Below, one piece after another: positions 11,401 through 24,428 of a stretch of DNA of 64,000 nt. Under the pieces are notes generated by a model, which was not told where the DNA came from, ran no database searches, and saw only the letters and a program-made list of their open reading frames with translations. The DNA is taken from positions 2,646,501-2,710,500 of the forward strand of contig JAPTOF010000003.1 of NCBI GenBank assembly GCA_028554755.1. Reading direction: 5' to 3'. A program made the translations under genes and the position numbers. This stretch comes from Cordia subcordata. Its lineage: Eukaryota > Streptophyta > Magnoliopsida > Boraginales > Cordiaceae. Position 1 is the first letter of the stretch; each line of letters starts with the position of its first letter.

Positions 11401-13880
11401 GTCCTTTGTGCAGTTTGCACTTTAGGCTTTATTATGTTCCCAGTAACATAATCATGATTGAGGAAATTTCTTGAAATTATGGCACTTATTTTTACTCTAT
11501 CTGTCTGTCATATTAGGTGGGATAAATGTTTTTGGAAGATAATCTTGTTAGATTCATGAAATAGTTCATGAGATGATGAATCACCTTTGGCATTTGATTT
11601 ATTGTCATAAAAGAGTGTGATAAGATCTATTTGAAATTTGTTGTATGATCTGGAAAATTTCTGATTTTATGTTGTAATAGATTTAGTAACTTTTAATACT
11701 TCTGTAGTCCATAATGCTGGTGAATACTTTTTGCCATTGTCCATTATCGGTTGAATACTCAGATTCACATTGATCAATATATCTCTCAGTCAACCTTCCT
11801 GCCAAGGATCTTTGACATCTGCTGCATTAGAATTACAAGAACATGAATTTCTTACAATACTCATATATATGAAACTGTATTCATGGTCCAAGGGTATTTG
11901 GTTTCTGGTTTTGAGTTGATACATGAGAGGCATGTCTATGATTTTCGTCCTATAAATATGTGGTTTGCCTAATGAAAAAGAATAACATTGCAGGCATGAG
12001 TTTTATCAGAAACCAGAGGAAGTGGTTGTAACTATATTTGCAAAGGGTACACCAGCAAAAGATGTTACAGTTGACTACGGTGAACAAATTGTATGTTTCT
12101 TTAATTCTTTTGCTTTTTTTCTCGTGAGGATAATTTTGTTGCTCTTGTTTCTATTAGTTTCCACAAACTTTTAAAAATGTAAAATATCTGCTGACGAAAG
12201 TAAACTTCTTTTCTTGTTTGTTTGCCGTCCAGCTAAGTGTTACAATTGAGGTGCCTGGTGAAGATGCATATACTTTTCAACCTCGGTTATTTGGAAAGGT
12301 GAAGCCTGAGTTTCATATCATATCTGCTCTTTATTTTCCATCTCTTGTTTCACACTGTTGTACTGCTCTTAAAATGAACATATTACTAGCAATACTTCAA
12401 CAGAAAATTGCACGAGTGAATTAGTTGATTATTTGATTGGGCTCAGACTTGTTTTAACAGTTGTCAGAAGATATATGGAGCACGAACTAAATGATGCTGT
12501 CCTTTCTTTTCCTCTTCTCTTATCATATCAGAGGACTATGAGCATGAGATGTGTCTTTTCTGGTTCTATTTTACGGATCTTCAGAAAAATCTACACCTTA
12601 TAGGATATGTTGCCATCTCTTGTTTATTTGGTTTTTTTTTTTTTTTCCCCATGTCATGCAGATAATTCCTTCAAGATGCAGATACGAAGTTCTAAGTACA
12701 AAAATTGAGATCCGCCTTGCCAAAGCTGAACCTATTCATTGGACATCCCTCGAGTTCACCAGGGACACAACAGTTGTACCAAGGGCAAATATATTAACTG
12801 GTTTTGTAACTTCCCATATAATGATATAATATTGTCTTGTATCTTTAGACCAGCTAACTTAGTGGATTATGCAAATTTTTCATGCCAAACATGCTCCCTA
12901 GAAATAAAAATAGTTTGTGTGATTAGAAAGAATATGAAGATTGTGTAAATTGTTTATCTATGATTTTGCTTCTCCGTTTATTTTTTACTTATAAGAAACA
13001 TTATCTATTTATTCTTTTAGCAAATTGAAACTGATTTCTTCATTTCATGAGGACCTTATTTCTTATGTACTCTTGCTACTCTTTTTTCTCTTACCTTTTA
13101 AAATTTTTAATTCTCTCTCTCTGAGTAGATGGACATTGCCATGGATTTTGTTTTGGCTTGGTTTTATTTTTGTTTTATTTTATTTTTTCTTTTTTTTTTT
13201 GGGGGGTGGGGGTGGGGAGGGGTTTGGTAGTGGGGATGGGTTGGACTAATTATATTTTTTACATTTACTTACGACCATTTAGTCAAGCTGTCAGAGGAAC
13301 GACCTTCATACCAAATTTCTGCTTATTGATTATTATGATGAGAAAGCTCAGTATCTGATTTTGCATTTTACAGGCAACCATAGACCTGCTTACCCTTCCT
13401 CAAAACCGACTGCAGTGGATTGGGACAAACTAGAAGCTGAAGTGAAAAAGGAGGTGCGCTTGTAATGTGATTATTGTGTTATTTTATGTCTTTATTTGTC
13501 CAGTAAGTTCAGATTCCACACAACTCACTGGTTCAAACTTCAGGAAAAAGAAGAAAAGCTAGATGGAGATGCGGCTCTGAACAAATTCTTCCGAGACATA
13601 TACAAGGATGCAGATGAAGACACAAGAAGAGCCATGATGAAATCCTTTGTAAGCTTTAATTACCTTTTCTTATACACAAATTGCCCCGTAAATTTTTGTC
13701 CTCTATAAAAAGCTTTTTAGGTCTCGGAGCGTGTAAATATTCGGTTAATTGATGTTCACTCTGGTGTAACAGGTTGAATCAAATGGGACGGTTCTCTCAA
13801 CTAACTGGAAAGAAGTGGGAGCAAAGAAGGTCGAGGGAAGCCCTCCAGATGGCATGGAGGTGAAGAAATGGGAATATTGA
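8496..13880 (+). CDS. SGT1: SGT1 co-chaperone (TPR-CS-SGS), ten exons
   Basis: Exons 8496-8661, 9849-9918, 10573-10697, 11187-11325, 11994-12090, 12233-12298, 12662-12800, 13374-13453, 13544-13648 and 13773-13880 have GT-AG borders, keep frame throughout and give 364 residues. Residues 1-120 are three TPR repeats ([25 protein letters not shown]). About 121-163 is a variable linker. About 164-255 is the CS domain, starting [19 protein letters not shown], the HSP90-binding fold. About 283-364 is the SGS domain with [13 protein letters not shown], the [19 protein letters not shown] block and the family ending [15 protein letters not shown]1 works with HSP90 and RAR1 to stabilise NLR immune receptors and associates with SKP1 of SCF ubiquitin ligases; this is family knowledge. 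Length and domain order match plant SGT1 proteins and nothing is broken. SGT1a versus SGT1b type cannot be assigned from this alone. Confidence 0.96.
8681..8800 (+). repeat. TG/TA microsatellites in SGT1 intron 1
   Basis: A (TG)n run starts just after the first donor site (about 8681-8702). A second TG-rich run with TATATA lies near 8770-8800. They are intronic and likely length-polymorphic. Confidence 0.8.
13188..13242 (+). repeat. Poly-T followed by G-rich tract in SGT1 intron 7
   Basis: A T run is followed at about 13201 by closely spaced runs of four to six G separated by single T or A, then looser G runs. The first block fits the four-G-run pattern of a quadruplex on the sense strand. 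Confidence 0.6.
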
Positions 13881-13999
13881 AGTTCTCACCTTGTTTTGAG
13901 CCAGTTTTCTGAGTTGTCCTTTGGCGTTATGTTACTTTTTGGTGCTTAAGTTGTTCATATATATATTTGAGTTTCGTGATGTTCAACATGTGAAATTGC

Positions 14000-14760
14000 C
14001 TTAGAGCCAGTTTGGTTTTCTATTTTGGAGAGCTAAATTGACTTTTGTAACTTGAAAGTCCGTGATGAAAAAATATGGGTGTTTGGCTTTTTATTTTAAA
14101 AGCTGGTTTGAACCAAAGTTAGCGGAGTTTTGGTCTCAAATGGAGGAGTTAAAATTTTTTTGCAAAAAGGAGTTTTCGAAAACTTTTAAGACAAAAATGT
14201 CCTCATTTTTTTAATTATTAATATTTTTTTGAATTATAATTATAGTTAAAAATAAAAATAATGTAATAATTAAAAATGTAAATAAACTTAAATGTCTAAA
14301 TTTAATTAAAATAAAATAATAATAATTAATAAAATATAATAATAAATAATTAAATCAATTTAATAGTAAATAATTAATAATTTAAATAATAAATAAAATG
14401 AATAAAAATATATTTCATTTAATAATTCTAAAAATAATTAATAGTTAACTATAATTTCTTTGAATATTGTTCAAATGAGTTAAAATATAATTAAAATAAA
14501 AAGTATATTACATAGAGCAAATAATAGTTATTATTAAAAGTGTCAAAATGTCTCTTTTAATAATTCAAACAACCACCTATTATTTTTAAATATAAAAACA
14601 AAAATCATCTTATTTAATAAAAGTCCATTTCATATAAAAAGTAACCAAATATAATTCTATTTTGACCAAAGCTTTTTTTTTTTTTTAAATTAAAAGTCCG
14701 TTTGTAAACTGTCTTTTTATAAAACGGTATTTTCAAATTGAAAGTTAAACAAGCTCTTAG
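14000..14760. mobile_element. Non-autonomous element with inverted ends
   Basis: The left end CTTAGAGCCAGTTTGGTTTTC and the right end, which reads CTAAGAGCTTGTTTAACTTTC on the opposite strand, are imperfect inverted repeats enclosing about 760 bp of AATAAT-rich DNA. There is no reading frame and no clear target-site duplication. Confidence 0.5.
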
Positions 14761-15376
14761 TAGTTGAGCGGGATTTTGGTAGTTCTTTATGTTTTATGTT
14801 TGTCGTGTTGTCCTCGATTTACTTTTAACGAGGTTCGTTATAATTTATAAGTGTTAAATTTTATTTATAATATCATTAGGGGAATTAACGTCATGACGAT
14901 GGCGATATGAGGGAATTTTTCTTCAATTTACAAGGTAGGATAATTAATTATCCAAAGTGAATCCCTTGCTCAAACATCATCAAGAGAGCCAAGTGTGATT
15001 AAGTGACTCATAAAAGTTTAAATCTGGTGTGATGGTTTTTCAATATTTGGCATGAGCATCATCATCAGTTCCCCCCTTTCCATGTCAGCACCATAGGCTT
15101 CATTATAGGAGGTCTGCAAGGTAATTATGATAATTGATAAGTGATAGGGATTTTGATTTTCAATTACCAATTGTGTGTGTATTAATTATTTCTCCGTAGA
15201 TTGGATAGGCTTGATGTTTTTTTCTCTTTAAAATTAGTGGAGATTATACAGATAAGGCGATAGTTCATATTTTCTCGTTACATTTTACAAATTTTATTGT
15301 ACAACTCTATAGACTAATTTGGATAAGAATTATTTTTGAAATTTGACCATCCAAAAAAGAAAAAACACATACCCTA

Positions 15377-15428
15377 CCCCCCCCCCCCCCAAAAAAAAAA
15401 AAAGAGAAAAACACACACACACACACAC
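15377..15428 (+). repeat. Poly-C, poly-A, (AC)n compound repeat
   Basis: Fourteen C are followed directly by thirteen A and then an (AC)n run. Homopolymer lengths here are prone to sequencing error. Confidence 0.9.
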
Positions 15429-16209
15429 AAAAAGAAAAAAGAAAAAAAGAAAAACAAAAAAGAGTTCTCTAACTAGCGTAATTTAGATTGGCTTATCAAA
15501 ATATCACTTATAAAGGACTTTTGGTTTAAGCTATTTTTTTTTTATTTTTGACTTTAAGTAGCTATTTATCTGAATAAAATTTATAATTATAAAAATAAGT
15601 ATTTATATGTTTGGTTAGAGTATGTCAAAAAGTAATTTATATTGTTAAAATGACTATTAAGAGCATTAAAATAGAGTTAAAACATAGTATGAATATAAGA
15701 TAGTTAAGTAATAAAGATATAAATGTAAGGATAAATTATAAATGATTTTGCCAATTTTTGTTCCATCAAAGTTTTTAAAGCCATAAAAAGTAGAAGTTGA
15801 GGTGAGAAAATTTTTATTTTTTATAGCCACTTAAAAAAATATGTTTTTATTGAAGCAAATGTGTCTACTAACTTATAGACTTTAAGCAAGATTGATTAAC
15901 TTAAAAGTCAAACCAGGCACTCTCTTATGGTTAATTACAAGATTCCACACATATAAAATTTATTATTTTTAATCATTTTTATACTAAGTATAACTGAACT
16001 CTTGAAAGGAAGAATTCTAAAAATGGTAATTGTGAGGATGATTAAAAATGGAAAAATTTTTATGAATAAAAATATTAATTTGATTTTAACATGTGTAATA
16101 CTGCATTAAGCACCAAAAAAAAAAAAAAAGAAAACTTTTAAGCTCAGTTATTTTTCAAAAGAATTTGGAAGATATTTATATAATTAGATTTTCTGCTAAT
16201 CTTCGGTTG

Positions 16210-17116
16210 AAACCTAAAAACGGGTCCTCCATTTCGTCTGCTCTTGGATCGAATACCTTTTCCGGGTCTCTCTCTCATACACAACGAGAAGAAGCTCAGA
16301 GCTCTCTTCATTTTTCTACATCAGTGTTTATCTCACATTCTATCTATCTTCTTCAGATCTTCTAATTTCATCTGCATTCAGATTCGTGAGTTCGTGCGGT
16401 TAACTGCATTTTTTACGATTCTTTTGATATCTGGGCTTTGTTTCTTGTTAAGGATCAAAATTTGCTTACTTTTTATTGATGGTGTTAGTGATCTTCGTGT
16501 TGCGGATACTTTAAATTACTTTGCTGTTAGATTCAATCTCGTGCATTTGTTGGCAATTGATTTGGTGTACACTTTGTTTACTTTCTTGATGATTTGGGTG
16601 TATGCAGAATCTTTTTGCGTTTGCAGATGCTTTAAATCACTGTTCTTTTAGATCCAATCGTGTTTAATTGGTGGAAATTGATTTGGGCTGCTATAGATTG
16701 TGTTGAAAATGCATTTTTGTAGATGCTTTTAAGCCAAATATGTAAGCAGGCTATAAGTAAATAATTAAGCAAAGTTTGCTTAGTTTTATTGATGTTTTGA
16801 GCAAATGAAAAATCTTTCCTTTGTTGATATCCTTAAGGAACACTGACTAATCACATTCAAATTGGTGAAGTCGTGGGAAAATTGAGTTGAGTTACTCTGA
16901 ATTTTGGTAAAAATCCATTTCTTTTTTGGAGGTTCAGATGTTTCTAAGACAAACATGTAGGCCATTATGTGAAAGAACGGGGCATCATTTGCTTGCTTTT
17001 TATGATGGTTCAAATAAATGAGTGATTTTTTGCCGTTTTGCAGATAGTTTGAAGCTGCCTGCAATCACATTCAATCTGCTGCAATTGCTGGAAATTGATT
17101 TCGACTTTTGTTAAAA
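16210..17116 (+). promoter_or_regulatory. TRAPPC1 5' UTR with probable leader intron
   Basis: A pyrimidine-rich leader (about 16220-16384) runs to a consensus donor GTGAGT at 16385. A T-rich stretch ending ttttgcag at about 17042 offers the acceptor, leaving about 75 bp before the ATG at 17117. Open frames in this region (for example 16244-16651) are Phe/Leu-rich and unlike any protein I know, as expected of intron sequence. The intron is inferred. Confidence 0.55.
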
Positions 17117-20100
17117 ATGCAATTTTTTGGGGGTTCGGATATTAGTCCATCACCACCTGTACCAACTGCATCTGGAAACAATGCACATATGTTGTATGTT
17201 TTCAATAGGAATGGAGTGTGTTTGCTTTACAGGGAATGGAATCGCCCCCTTAAGACCCTTAATGCTCAGCAAGATCATAAGCTCATGTTTGGTCTGCTCT
17301 TCTCGCTTAAATCCTTGACAGCCAAGATGGACCCAACCAGGTTTGTTTTCTGGGTCAAGTTTTGGTTTTGATAGAGTTTTTCTCAGGTTGCTTCAAATGT
17401 GCTTTATGGCATTGAACCTTTTTGTGAGCAAAGAGGGATTTTGAAAATTTCTTGTGCTGTGTGGAGACAATGATTGAACATGGTAAAGTAAGTCTCTTGT
17501 TGAAAATTGCCTTTGGCAGAAAGTGAAAAAGGTTATGCAAATGATGAGTTGCTTGCTCACATAGCCACTTGAAATGCAAATGTTAACTCTTGTGCTGCAA
17601 AAATGTGTGATGGACTTTCTCATTTATAGTTGTGTATATAGTGCAACGGTTCTTGCAGTGTTTTTGGTTGTGTAAAATATAGTGATAAAAAGTATATTAA
17701 CCATCTATCAATTGGCTCTACTATCTTCCAGATTTTTGAATTTGCTTGTAGGTTGAGTATGACTTGGAATGGTATAAGATGATGTATCATTGCTTAGTGC
17801 TGGAAGATGGACTTCTTGCACTGTAGAATTTGGCAAACTTTTCATGCTGTAGCCCATTTGGAGATTTTATTGGTTCATAAATGATTTTTGTCAAAAATAC
17901 TGTAGTCTAACTACTACCAAAGATATGTAATGCTTGGTGCTGCATTTATGGTCACACAAGTTGCTGTCTGATATTTGAAGCTTTTTACCAATTACACTGA
18001 CCCTGTCTTTTCGCAAGCAGTGTTGAGAAAGGAAATCTGGGGGTGCCACAATTACCCGGGCAGGGGTGTTCTTTCCACAGCTTTCGTACAAATACGTACA
18101 AACTCAGTTTCATGGAGACTCCATCAGGGATAAAGGTCAGTTGAGATAGACACGTTGAAATTCGTGGATCCACTATGGAATTCAAATGACTTGGTTTTCC
18201 AGAGAACCTGTTTCTGGTTCAGGAAGTTTAGTTTCTCCACTGTTCTCGGCATATGTGGCTCTTTTCTATGCTTATCACTCTGCATTGTTTGAATAATCTA
18301 TACATATGTCACTCACCTCTTTGAACTCTGCAGTACATGTGCCAACATTTTAGATTGATTTGTTTCTTTTTAAAAGTGAGTTCTGATTTTGGTCTTAGCT
18401 TAATTAAATCGCATAACCATATTAATTCCCCTTTTCAAATGGCTAATTAGAAAGGGATGCTTTGTATGCTACATAGATAATCAGCTTATTAACAAATCAT
18501 GTGATTGTTGCTTTTGACCTGATATGCTGGAGTTCGATGAGAAAATATCAAACATTTTATCTGCATATGTGTTTGAGAATCACAATCTTCTTGCACCATT
18601 TGTTTTGTCTTCCTAGTTTGTGTTTATAATTCATAATTTACTTTGTTTGTTTCTGATTTGAGGGCTTTCTCACCAATTTCTTTTGGATGTAAGATAGTTA
18701 ATTCTTATAAAGATGACATGCATTTTTGTTTGTTGTTATTTTGCAGCTCATTCTTGTCACTCATCCAAGAACTGGTGACTTAAGGGAATCCCTCAAGTAT
18801 ATATATAACTTGTACGTCGAATATGTTGTGAAGAATCCTCTTTATTCTCCAGGAACTCCCATCAGGTGAGTGATGAGGTTTATGGTATAGTTGACTATGA
18901 GTTTTGAATTAATGGCATAGTGTGGACATGAACTATGAAAAGACAATATCCGTAAATGTTTATCTGTTTCGCTTCTTGTGTAAGGATCTACTTTCTTCCT
19001 TAAGGAACGCAAGATTATGCCAAACTTTGTCAACCCCATAATGAGAAAGGTGGCTTTCTCATAAAGCATTTGAATAAAAATTTAACAGTTACTGTAAAGG
19101 TAAGGTTGTGTGGGTGATTATGACTGTCAACATAGGATGATAGCAAAGATAGCTGTGTGATTTTAGTACTGTAGGTTGCATCCTACTTTGCTACGGGGAA
19201 CTGTGGAGTACAACATGATGCCTTTGCTCATTGATCAACTCGCTTATCATTTGAAAAATGTTGAGTTCCAATTTGAAATGCTAATTTGCAGTTTGGTCCT
19301 ATTTGAACTTTTATTTAGCTAGTTGCTAAGATTTTGGCCAAGCTGTACTCTGTGGCACAGCAGCACAATGGTATTTGAATAATCTAACTTTAAAGCTAAG
19401 AGGCCGCGTGTTGCTTACAACAATTACTGCCAAAGAGTTGTTGCGGAACCAAACCTTCTCTTAGTTTATCTATATCTTTGTAGCTTATGCATAAGATATA
19501 CTTCTGGATTGACCCTTTTTTGGCAACACAGTGTATCCAGGCTCATGAGATATCTTCTACCTTAGCATTGCTGCTCTCTAGAAATTAAGAGAGTGAGAAA
19601 TACCATGATTTTACCAAGAAAATAATAATATTCTTGCAGGGGCATAGAGCTAATAACACATATGGCTGTGACACAAATATGTGGTATCTAGACTCGCTTG
19701 AGATTTATTAATTAACTGTCATCTAAACTCACTTGAGACTTACTAATTAACTGTCACATTTTATTTATTCATCGTTTGTTGTTCCTTTTATGTTTTTCTT
19801 ATTTTACATTTTGGTGTATGTAAAATGGGGTTTTTGGAAGTGAAGAATACAAAACTAGTATTTGACAATGCGTTTTACACCTGAAATAGGTCTAAGAGTG
19901 GATTTGCTTCATAAAAATATTTGGAAGAATTTAAGAGATACATATCATGGGTCAGGCAGTTCAATGACTTAGATTCCAAGCTTATTACCTGATTGGCCTG
20001 CATAGACATGCATCACTGATGTGGTTTTTGCCACCTGATGTGTACGAAGGTTTTAAAACTTCTGGGTTCAGGCAATTAATATATGAATAACAGTTTGATT

Positions 20101-21065
20101 CTATCTCATTCTGTAATAGGTGCAACAGCTTGAAAAATATTTGCTTGTTCACTTACCAGGCTCATCAACTCTGAGATTTACAGGTGTATCACAAACTAGT
20201 TTTGGTGATAAATGATTTTGGTCATCGTGTCATTTGATAGCCTTGATAAATCTGTAACCCGTAACTGCTTCTTGTTGAAGTAATCTGCTAGCAAAAGATG
20301 GTGATATGCATGCTGCAGATACCAGAAAGCAACCTGTTAAGGCTCTAGAAAATGTAGAATATCATAATTTTTTTAAATGTTATAGAGGCACTATATAACG
20401 TGAAGAAGCAAAAAGAAAACAATTAAAGTAAAATTTTTCAGTATATGCCCAATAATTTTCTTTTACTTATCCTTTTCATTTTGTTTTCAGTGTTGCACTG
20501 ATTTCAAGTATGGGCACTTTACTCGACTTCTTCCCTTTCATGTTTCCAGACTATAATCACTGGGGCACATGCGACTAACATATATAATTATCATGATTCA
20601 TCATTTTTCCGTTTCCACAAAAGTACCAACTCCCGCCTAAGATTACCTGATGTAAGAGTGTCTAAATTCATGACACTTAACAAATCCACGAATACTAGTT
20701 GAAACTGTGTTGGGAATTTCTGCACTTTTTGAGTGTTCTTAGCTCAGGAAGATCTGGTTGTACTGTGTAGTCTATCTGTATCTTGCGACTTCCTCGAGAT
20801 AACTTCTACTTTTAGCTATGACATGTCTAGTGATTTGATCATAAGCTCATCTTGCCTTCTGTGTGTATTTATTTATGTCAAAAGAAATTTTGTAATAGCA
20901 ACATGCGGATTCTTGTTCTTCACAGGATTCTTTTTTATTTTATGAAATTGACACTAGTTCCAACTTAGTATGTGAGAATGAGGAGCTTATAGTTGCATTG
21001 ATCATTTGTGCAGTTGCGAGCTATTTAATACAACACTTGACCAGTACGTTAGAGGCCTTGGATGA
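17117..21065 (+). CDS. TRAPPC1: TRAPP complex subunit 1 (BET5 homologue)
   Basis: Coding exons 17117-17340, 18021-18135, 18747-18865 and 21014-21065 join in frame through GT-AG sites to give 169 residues. Exon 1 begins MQFFGGSDISPSPPVPTASG and carries the longin-type strand motif YVFNRNGVCLLYREW and the helix around LMFGLLFSLKSL. Exon 2 has PQLPGQGCSFHSF and exon 3 has LRESLKYIYNLYVEYVVKNP. The last exon ends CELFNTTLDQYVRGLG. TRAPPC1/BET5 is a small longin-fold core subunit of TRAPP, the tethering complex and Rab exchange factor acting at ER-Golgi and Golgi membranes. The N-terminal extension before the longin fold is typical of the plant protein. The final intron (18866-21013) is over 2 kb and no other exon is visible in it. 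The protein appears intact. An earlier in-frame TTG at 17108 was not used because ATG at 17117 matches the plant family. Confidence 0.95.
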
Positions 21066-22139
21066 TGTCCAGAGGTATAGCTCAGTGGTCTTTGGTCATC
21101 GATTGGTATTGATGAATACTCAAGTTAATAGTTGATGACCTATTCATTCTGCTGCCAACTTCATTCTCAGACTTGGTCGTAAATTCGATAGGAATGTTTT
21201 CTGCTGGAGCTATAGCCGGTGCCCGTGCCTTGTTGCTCGTAGATGGGTTTCAGAATAAGCGGGGGTTTTCTCCTTTAGAGGTATGCTTTAATGAGGTCGG
21301 GCATCTAAACACCTGCGCCTCGGAGACTCATATTCAGAAGACATTTTCCATTTTTGGTATAGATACCTATGGGCGGTTTGTGTAAAGGGTAATTCGTTTT
21401 CGAAACACCATTTTTAAAGACTTTCTTTAGATTTATTTTGGTCGGTTCTTACGTGTAAAATAGTGACTTGAGCGTTGGAATCCAATTATAGGTCTATTAA
21501 GCCTTGTTCTCTTTCTCTCATGTCATTTTTTGGACATTTTGACTTGGATGAACATGCATGACAGATTTGTTGTTAGCTGTTTTGGAAGACTATTTCCGGA
21601 TGACCCATGCAAAATGTTATGGCAAAACATTTTACCCCTGTAAAGTTGCATAAAACCTCCTTATTTCAAAACTTGGTAATACTCATGCTACCAAAGATGT
21701 TGCACAGAATTTCCAGTCTTTGGATTATTGTGCAATGTTCTTTATAGTATGGGGTATCAACAACCTTTTCCAAAATATAGGAGACATTAGCGAGTTTTGA
21801 GATTGCAGTAAATGTTATGGGGGGTAATATTAGATATTATCTTATTTATTTCACTCAAATATCATTTTTTATGTGTATGTCTAGGTGGCATAATAATATA
21901 AGTGAGACAAATTAAAAAGTTTTTCAAGTTAGCATGTTAATTAAGTATATACATAGGAGGTGATATTTGGGTAATAAAAATAGGATAATATCTAGATTTA
22001 TTTATGTTATATAAGTTTAATAAAATACAAGGGATAAAAAGCATTTACTTCACTATCACTTTTTGGGCTTCATTTGTGCTGGATTTCATGTTCCTTAACT
22101 CACTCCGTTTTTTTCTTTTTCTCTTTCTCTTCATTTTTT

Positions 22140-22410
22140 TGTCTCGTTTTAAAAGTTTACGTATAGTCTTTGTTGTTTCTTCATTTTTCCAAATTAGCCT
22201 TTATTGTTTAAAATATTTAAATTACTTTTTATTTTTATTTTTACAGAAGTATTCAAATTAGTCTTTAATATTCCACAAATATAATCAAACTATCCTCTAT
22301 TGTTCAAAAACATTCATGTTAGCTTTTAATGTTCAAAAATATAGTCAATCTAGTTTCTATTGTTTTCAAAAAAATCATATTTGTTCTCAATGTTATATAA
22401 ATATACTCGA
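22140..22410 (+). repeat. Degenerate short-period repeat (TTAGTCTTTATTGTT type)
   Basis: Phrases like ATTAGCCTTTATTGTT, TTAGTCTTTAATATT and TAGCTTTTAATGTT recur every 35-45 bases separated by AAAATAT-type links. The same wording occurs in the arms of the Mutator-like element at 29703-30102, so this may be one arm of a related element. Confidence 0.5.
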
Positions 22411-22439
22411 ATTAGTCCTACTTTTTTTTCCCATTCATT

Positions 22440-23180
22440 TTGTCTTGAAACGAAAACTAATTTGAAGCCCAAACAAAGACAAAAATAGAAAACAAACATA
22501 AATTGGGCCAAAGCCCAAGACTCAGGAGCAAATACCACCAAGACCCTAACTCTAGGCACCAACCATCTTCGACAACCACTAGCGGCAGAGGACAAAAACA
22601 CCTCCCAGCAACAGAGAAACAAGACCACACCTCGCGAACCTACAACCACCTCACCGTAAAAACTAGAGAAGCAGTCAACTCCATAGGCTCACTCAGATCC
22701 AAAGAAAACGACGGCATACAGTAGCACGCCCAGGACAAATCACGACCAAACGTGAAAGTGAGTTGGAAGGGATTCGCCAACCCAGAAAAACCCCCGTGCC
22801 TAGAGAACAAAGGCCGGATCTGGAGCAAACAGCGCCCAACTCTTCTGGCAACTTCTAATGATGGGATTGTTCAGGGAATGAATAGCATGTGTCCACTCTA
22901 AGAAACACACACCATTTGGGGAGTGCTCCATCGACGGTGTCACTGGATCTAGCAACCACACCACCAACCATAACGTCAAAGAGACTTAGATCTACTACAT
23001 ATAAGACTGGTGCGGTGCGCGAGATCGAAAAAAAAAAAAAAAAAAAACCCCTAAAAAAAAGCAAAAAAGAACGAGAAAAACACCAAAAACAAGAAAAGGG
23101 AAAAGCCACAGTGGGGGTGGGGGGCCGCCCGGAAAAGGTGTCATGGGTTCGGCCCGAACACAGGAATAGAGAAAAATGAG
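22440..23180 (-). other. GC-richer block, possible retroelement fragment
   Basis: Base composition is clearly higher in G+C than the surroundings. There are open frames on both strands but no motif I can name. It contains a long A run near 23030-23047. The minus strand reads as T/G-rich text that could be an untranslated part of a non-LTR retroelement. No diagnostic domain is visible, so this is a guess. Confidence 0.25.
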
Positions 23181-24210
23181 TGGAGAGAGAGATCTGTTTC
23201 TCTTTTGAATTTCTTCTTTGTTTAACTCATATATCAACAGTTATCAAACTTATTTTTCTTTCATTTCGATTCATCATCAATTTCAATACCAAAACCTTTC
23301 ATTTGCAAAAAACAAATCACGTTGGCATAATTAATCAGCATCAATCACATGACTTCATATTTGATATTTGTTATACGAGTTGATATCAAATTTCATATGA
23401 GTTAAATTGGAAAAGTAAACTAGAGACAAAATGAATGGAGAAAACGGTTTAACTTTTATTATAAAATTTACATTAAGTTTAAAAAAAATTAAAATTTTGG
23501 ACGCTTGAACAGCGCATCCCTGACTTAGTATCAAAGGGTGATAGCAATAGGCATCACGGAGTGTCAATTTTTTTTTTTTTAAATATAAAAAAAACTTACT
23601 TTAATTTCGTACATTAATTGTTTTTCTTTTTTAAAAAAATTGGTTGAGCTTGAGGTTTCACCCTCACTCCAAGGTGAAAACTCATATAGAAAGTCTCTCT
23701 CTTCTGACCTTTTCTCCCTGGCCAAAATAGCGAAAGAATCTTAGCCAAAATCCAAGAGCTACCTAGCTGCTGCTCCTTGCAAAATAATACTATGTAAAAG
23801 CTTTTTTTTTTTTTTTGGTGAATACCAGAAAGTTGCATGGCTTCATCGATCGTCATCAATTCCAAGTGTCGCATGGCTTCATCTATGTATATGCATCTAT
23901 CAAAGGTTGCACTGCTTCATCTCAAGAGATGTATGGTTTAAGAAAAGATGCACAGTTTTGAATAGATGTATTGTTTCGAATATATGCTTTGAAAATCTAT
24001 AAATATGCGAGTTTAGCTGCAAAAATTCAGTTTGAAATAAAAAAAAAAAATTCATCAACACTATTTTCTGAATCTAGACATTATTTTGCGTTTATATTGC
24101 CGCAGAAATCAATATATAAAACTCTAAAATTCCATTCTTCCAAACTTAGTGATTACTCATAGGGTTAGTTTCGTTAGTGCAACACGCAATTAACAAGGGT
24201 TTCATTGTAT

Positions 24211-24232
24211 TCTACAAGTTTACTTGTAGAAC
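24211..24232. other. Perfect 10-bp hairpin
   Basis: TTCTACAAGT and ACTTGTAGAA are exact inverted repeats separated by TT. About 220 bp upstream is TATAAATA. Such arrangements occur in retrotransposon LTRs, but LTR borders are not visible here. Confidence 0.5.
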
Positions 24233-24428
24233 CCTGTTTGCACATTTTATAGGACCAAATAAAGCTTGAAGGATAGTGGCATTATAACATGCTTTGAAGT
24301 CATTTCTAGAATTTTCATTTTAGTCTATACTTTTCTCTTGCAATCTTCAATTATAGCAAACTATGACAATAAGATGGATGATCACATGTGAACAGCGAAA
24401 AGATAGGAGAGTTATACTAACTTGTCCA

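Larger units (their letters stand above)
13881..16209. other. SGT1-TRAPPC1 intergenic spacer
   Basis: SGT1 3' UTR (first ~100-150 bp), then a transposon-like element (14000-14760), very AT-rich sequence with AATAAT-type simple runs, a compound homopolymer/microsatellite (15377-15428), and near 15490-15920 another A/T-rich repeat with CTTATAAAG and AAACCAGGC ends. No gene is supported. Confidence 0.6.
21066..24428. other. Intergenic spacer between TRAPPC1 and the ABCG gene (left part)
   Basis: The first few hundred bases are probably TRAPPC1 3' UTR. A 70-residue frame at 21173-21385 lacks any recognisable motif and is not called. Further on are a degenerate short-period repeat (22140-22410), a GC-richer block (22440-23180), and a possible LTR-like fragment near 23900-24260 with a TATAAATA motif and a perfect hairpin. 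Confidence 0.5.

Noticed and set aside
16244..16651. 135-residue frame upstream of TRAPPC1
   Set aside because: Phe/Leu-rich translation of T-rich leader and intron sequence; it crosses the probable donor at 16385 and has no motif.
21173..21385. 70-residue frame after TRAPPC1
   Set aside because: No recognisable domain, no splice link to TRAPPC1, whose stop at 21063-21065 gives the normal family length.
22440..23180. Endogenous viral or organellar insert suggested by base composition
   Set aside because: No viral or organellar gene motif can be read; only the composition is unusual.
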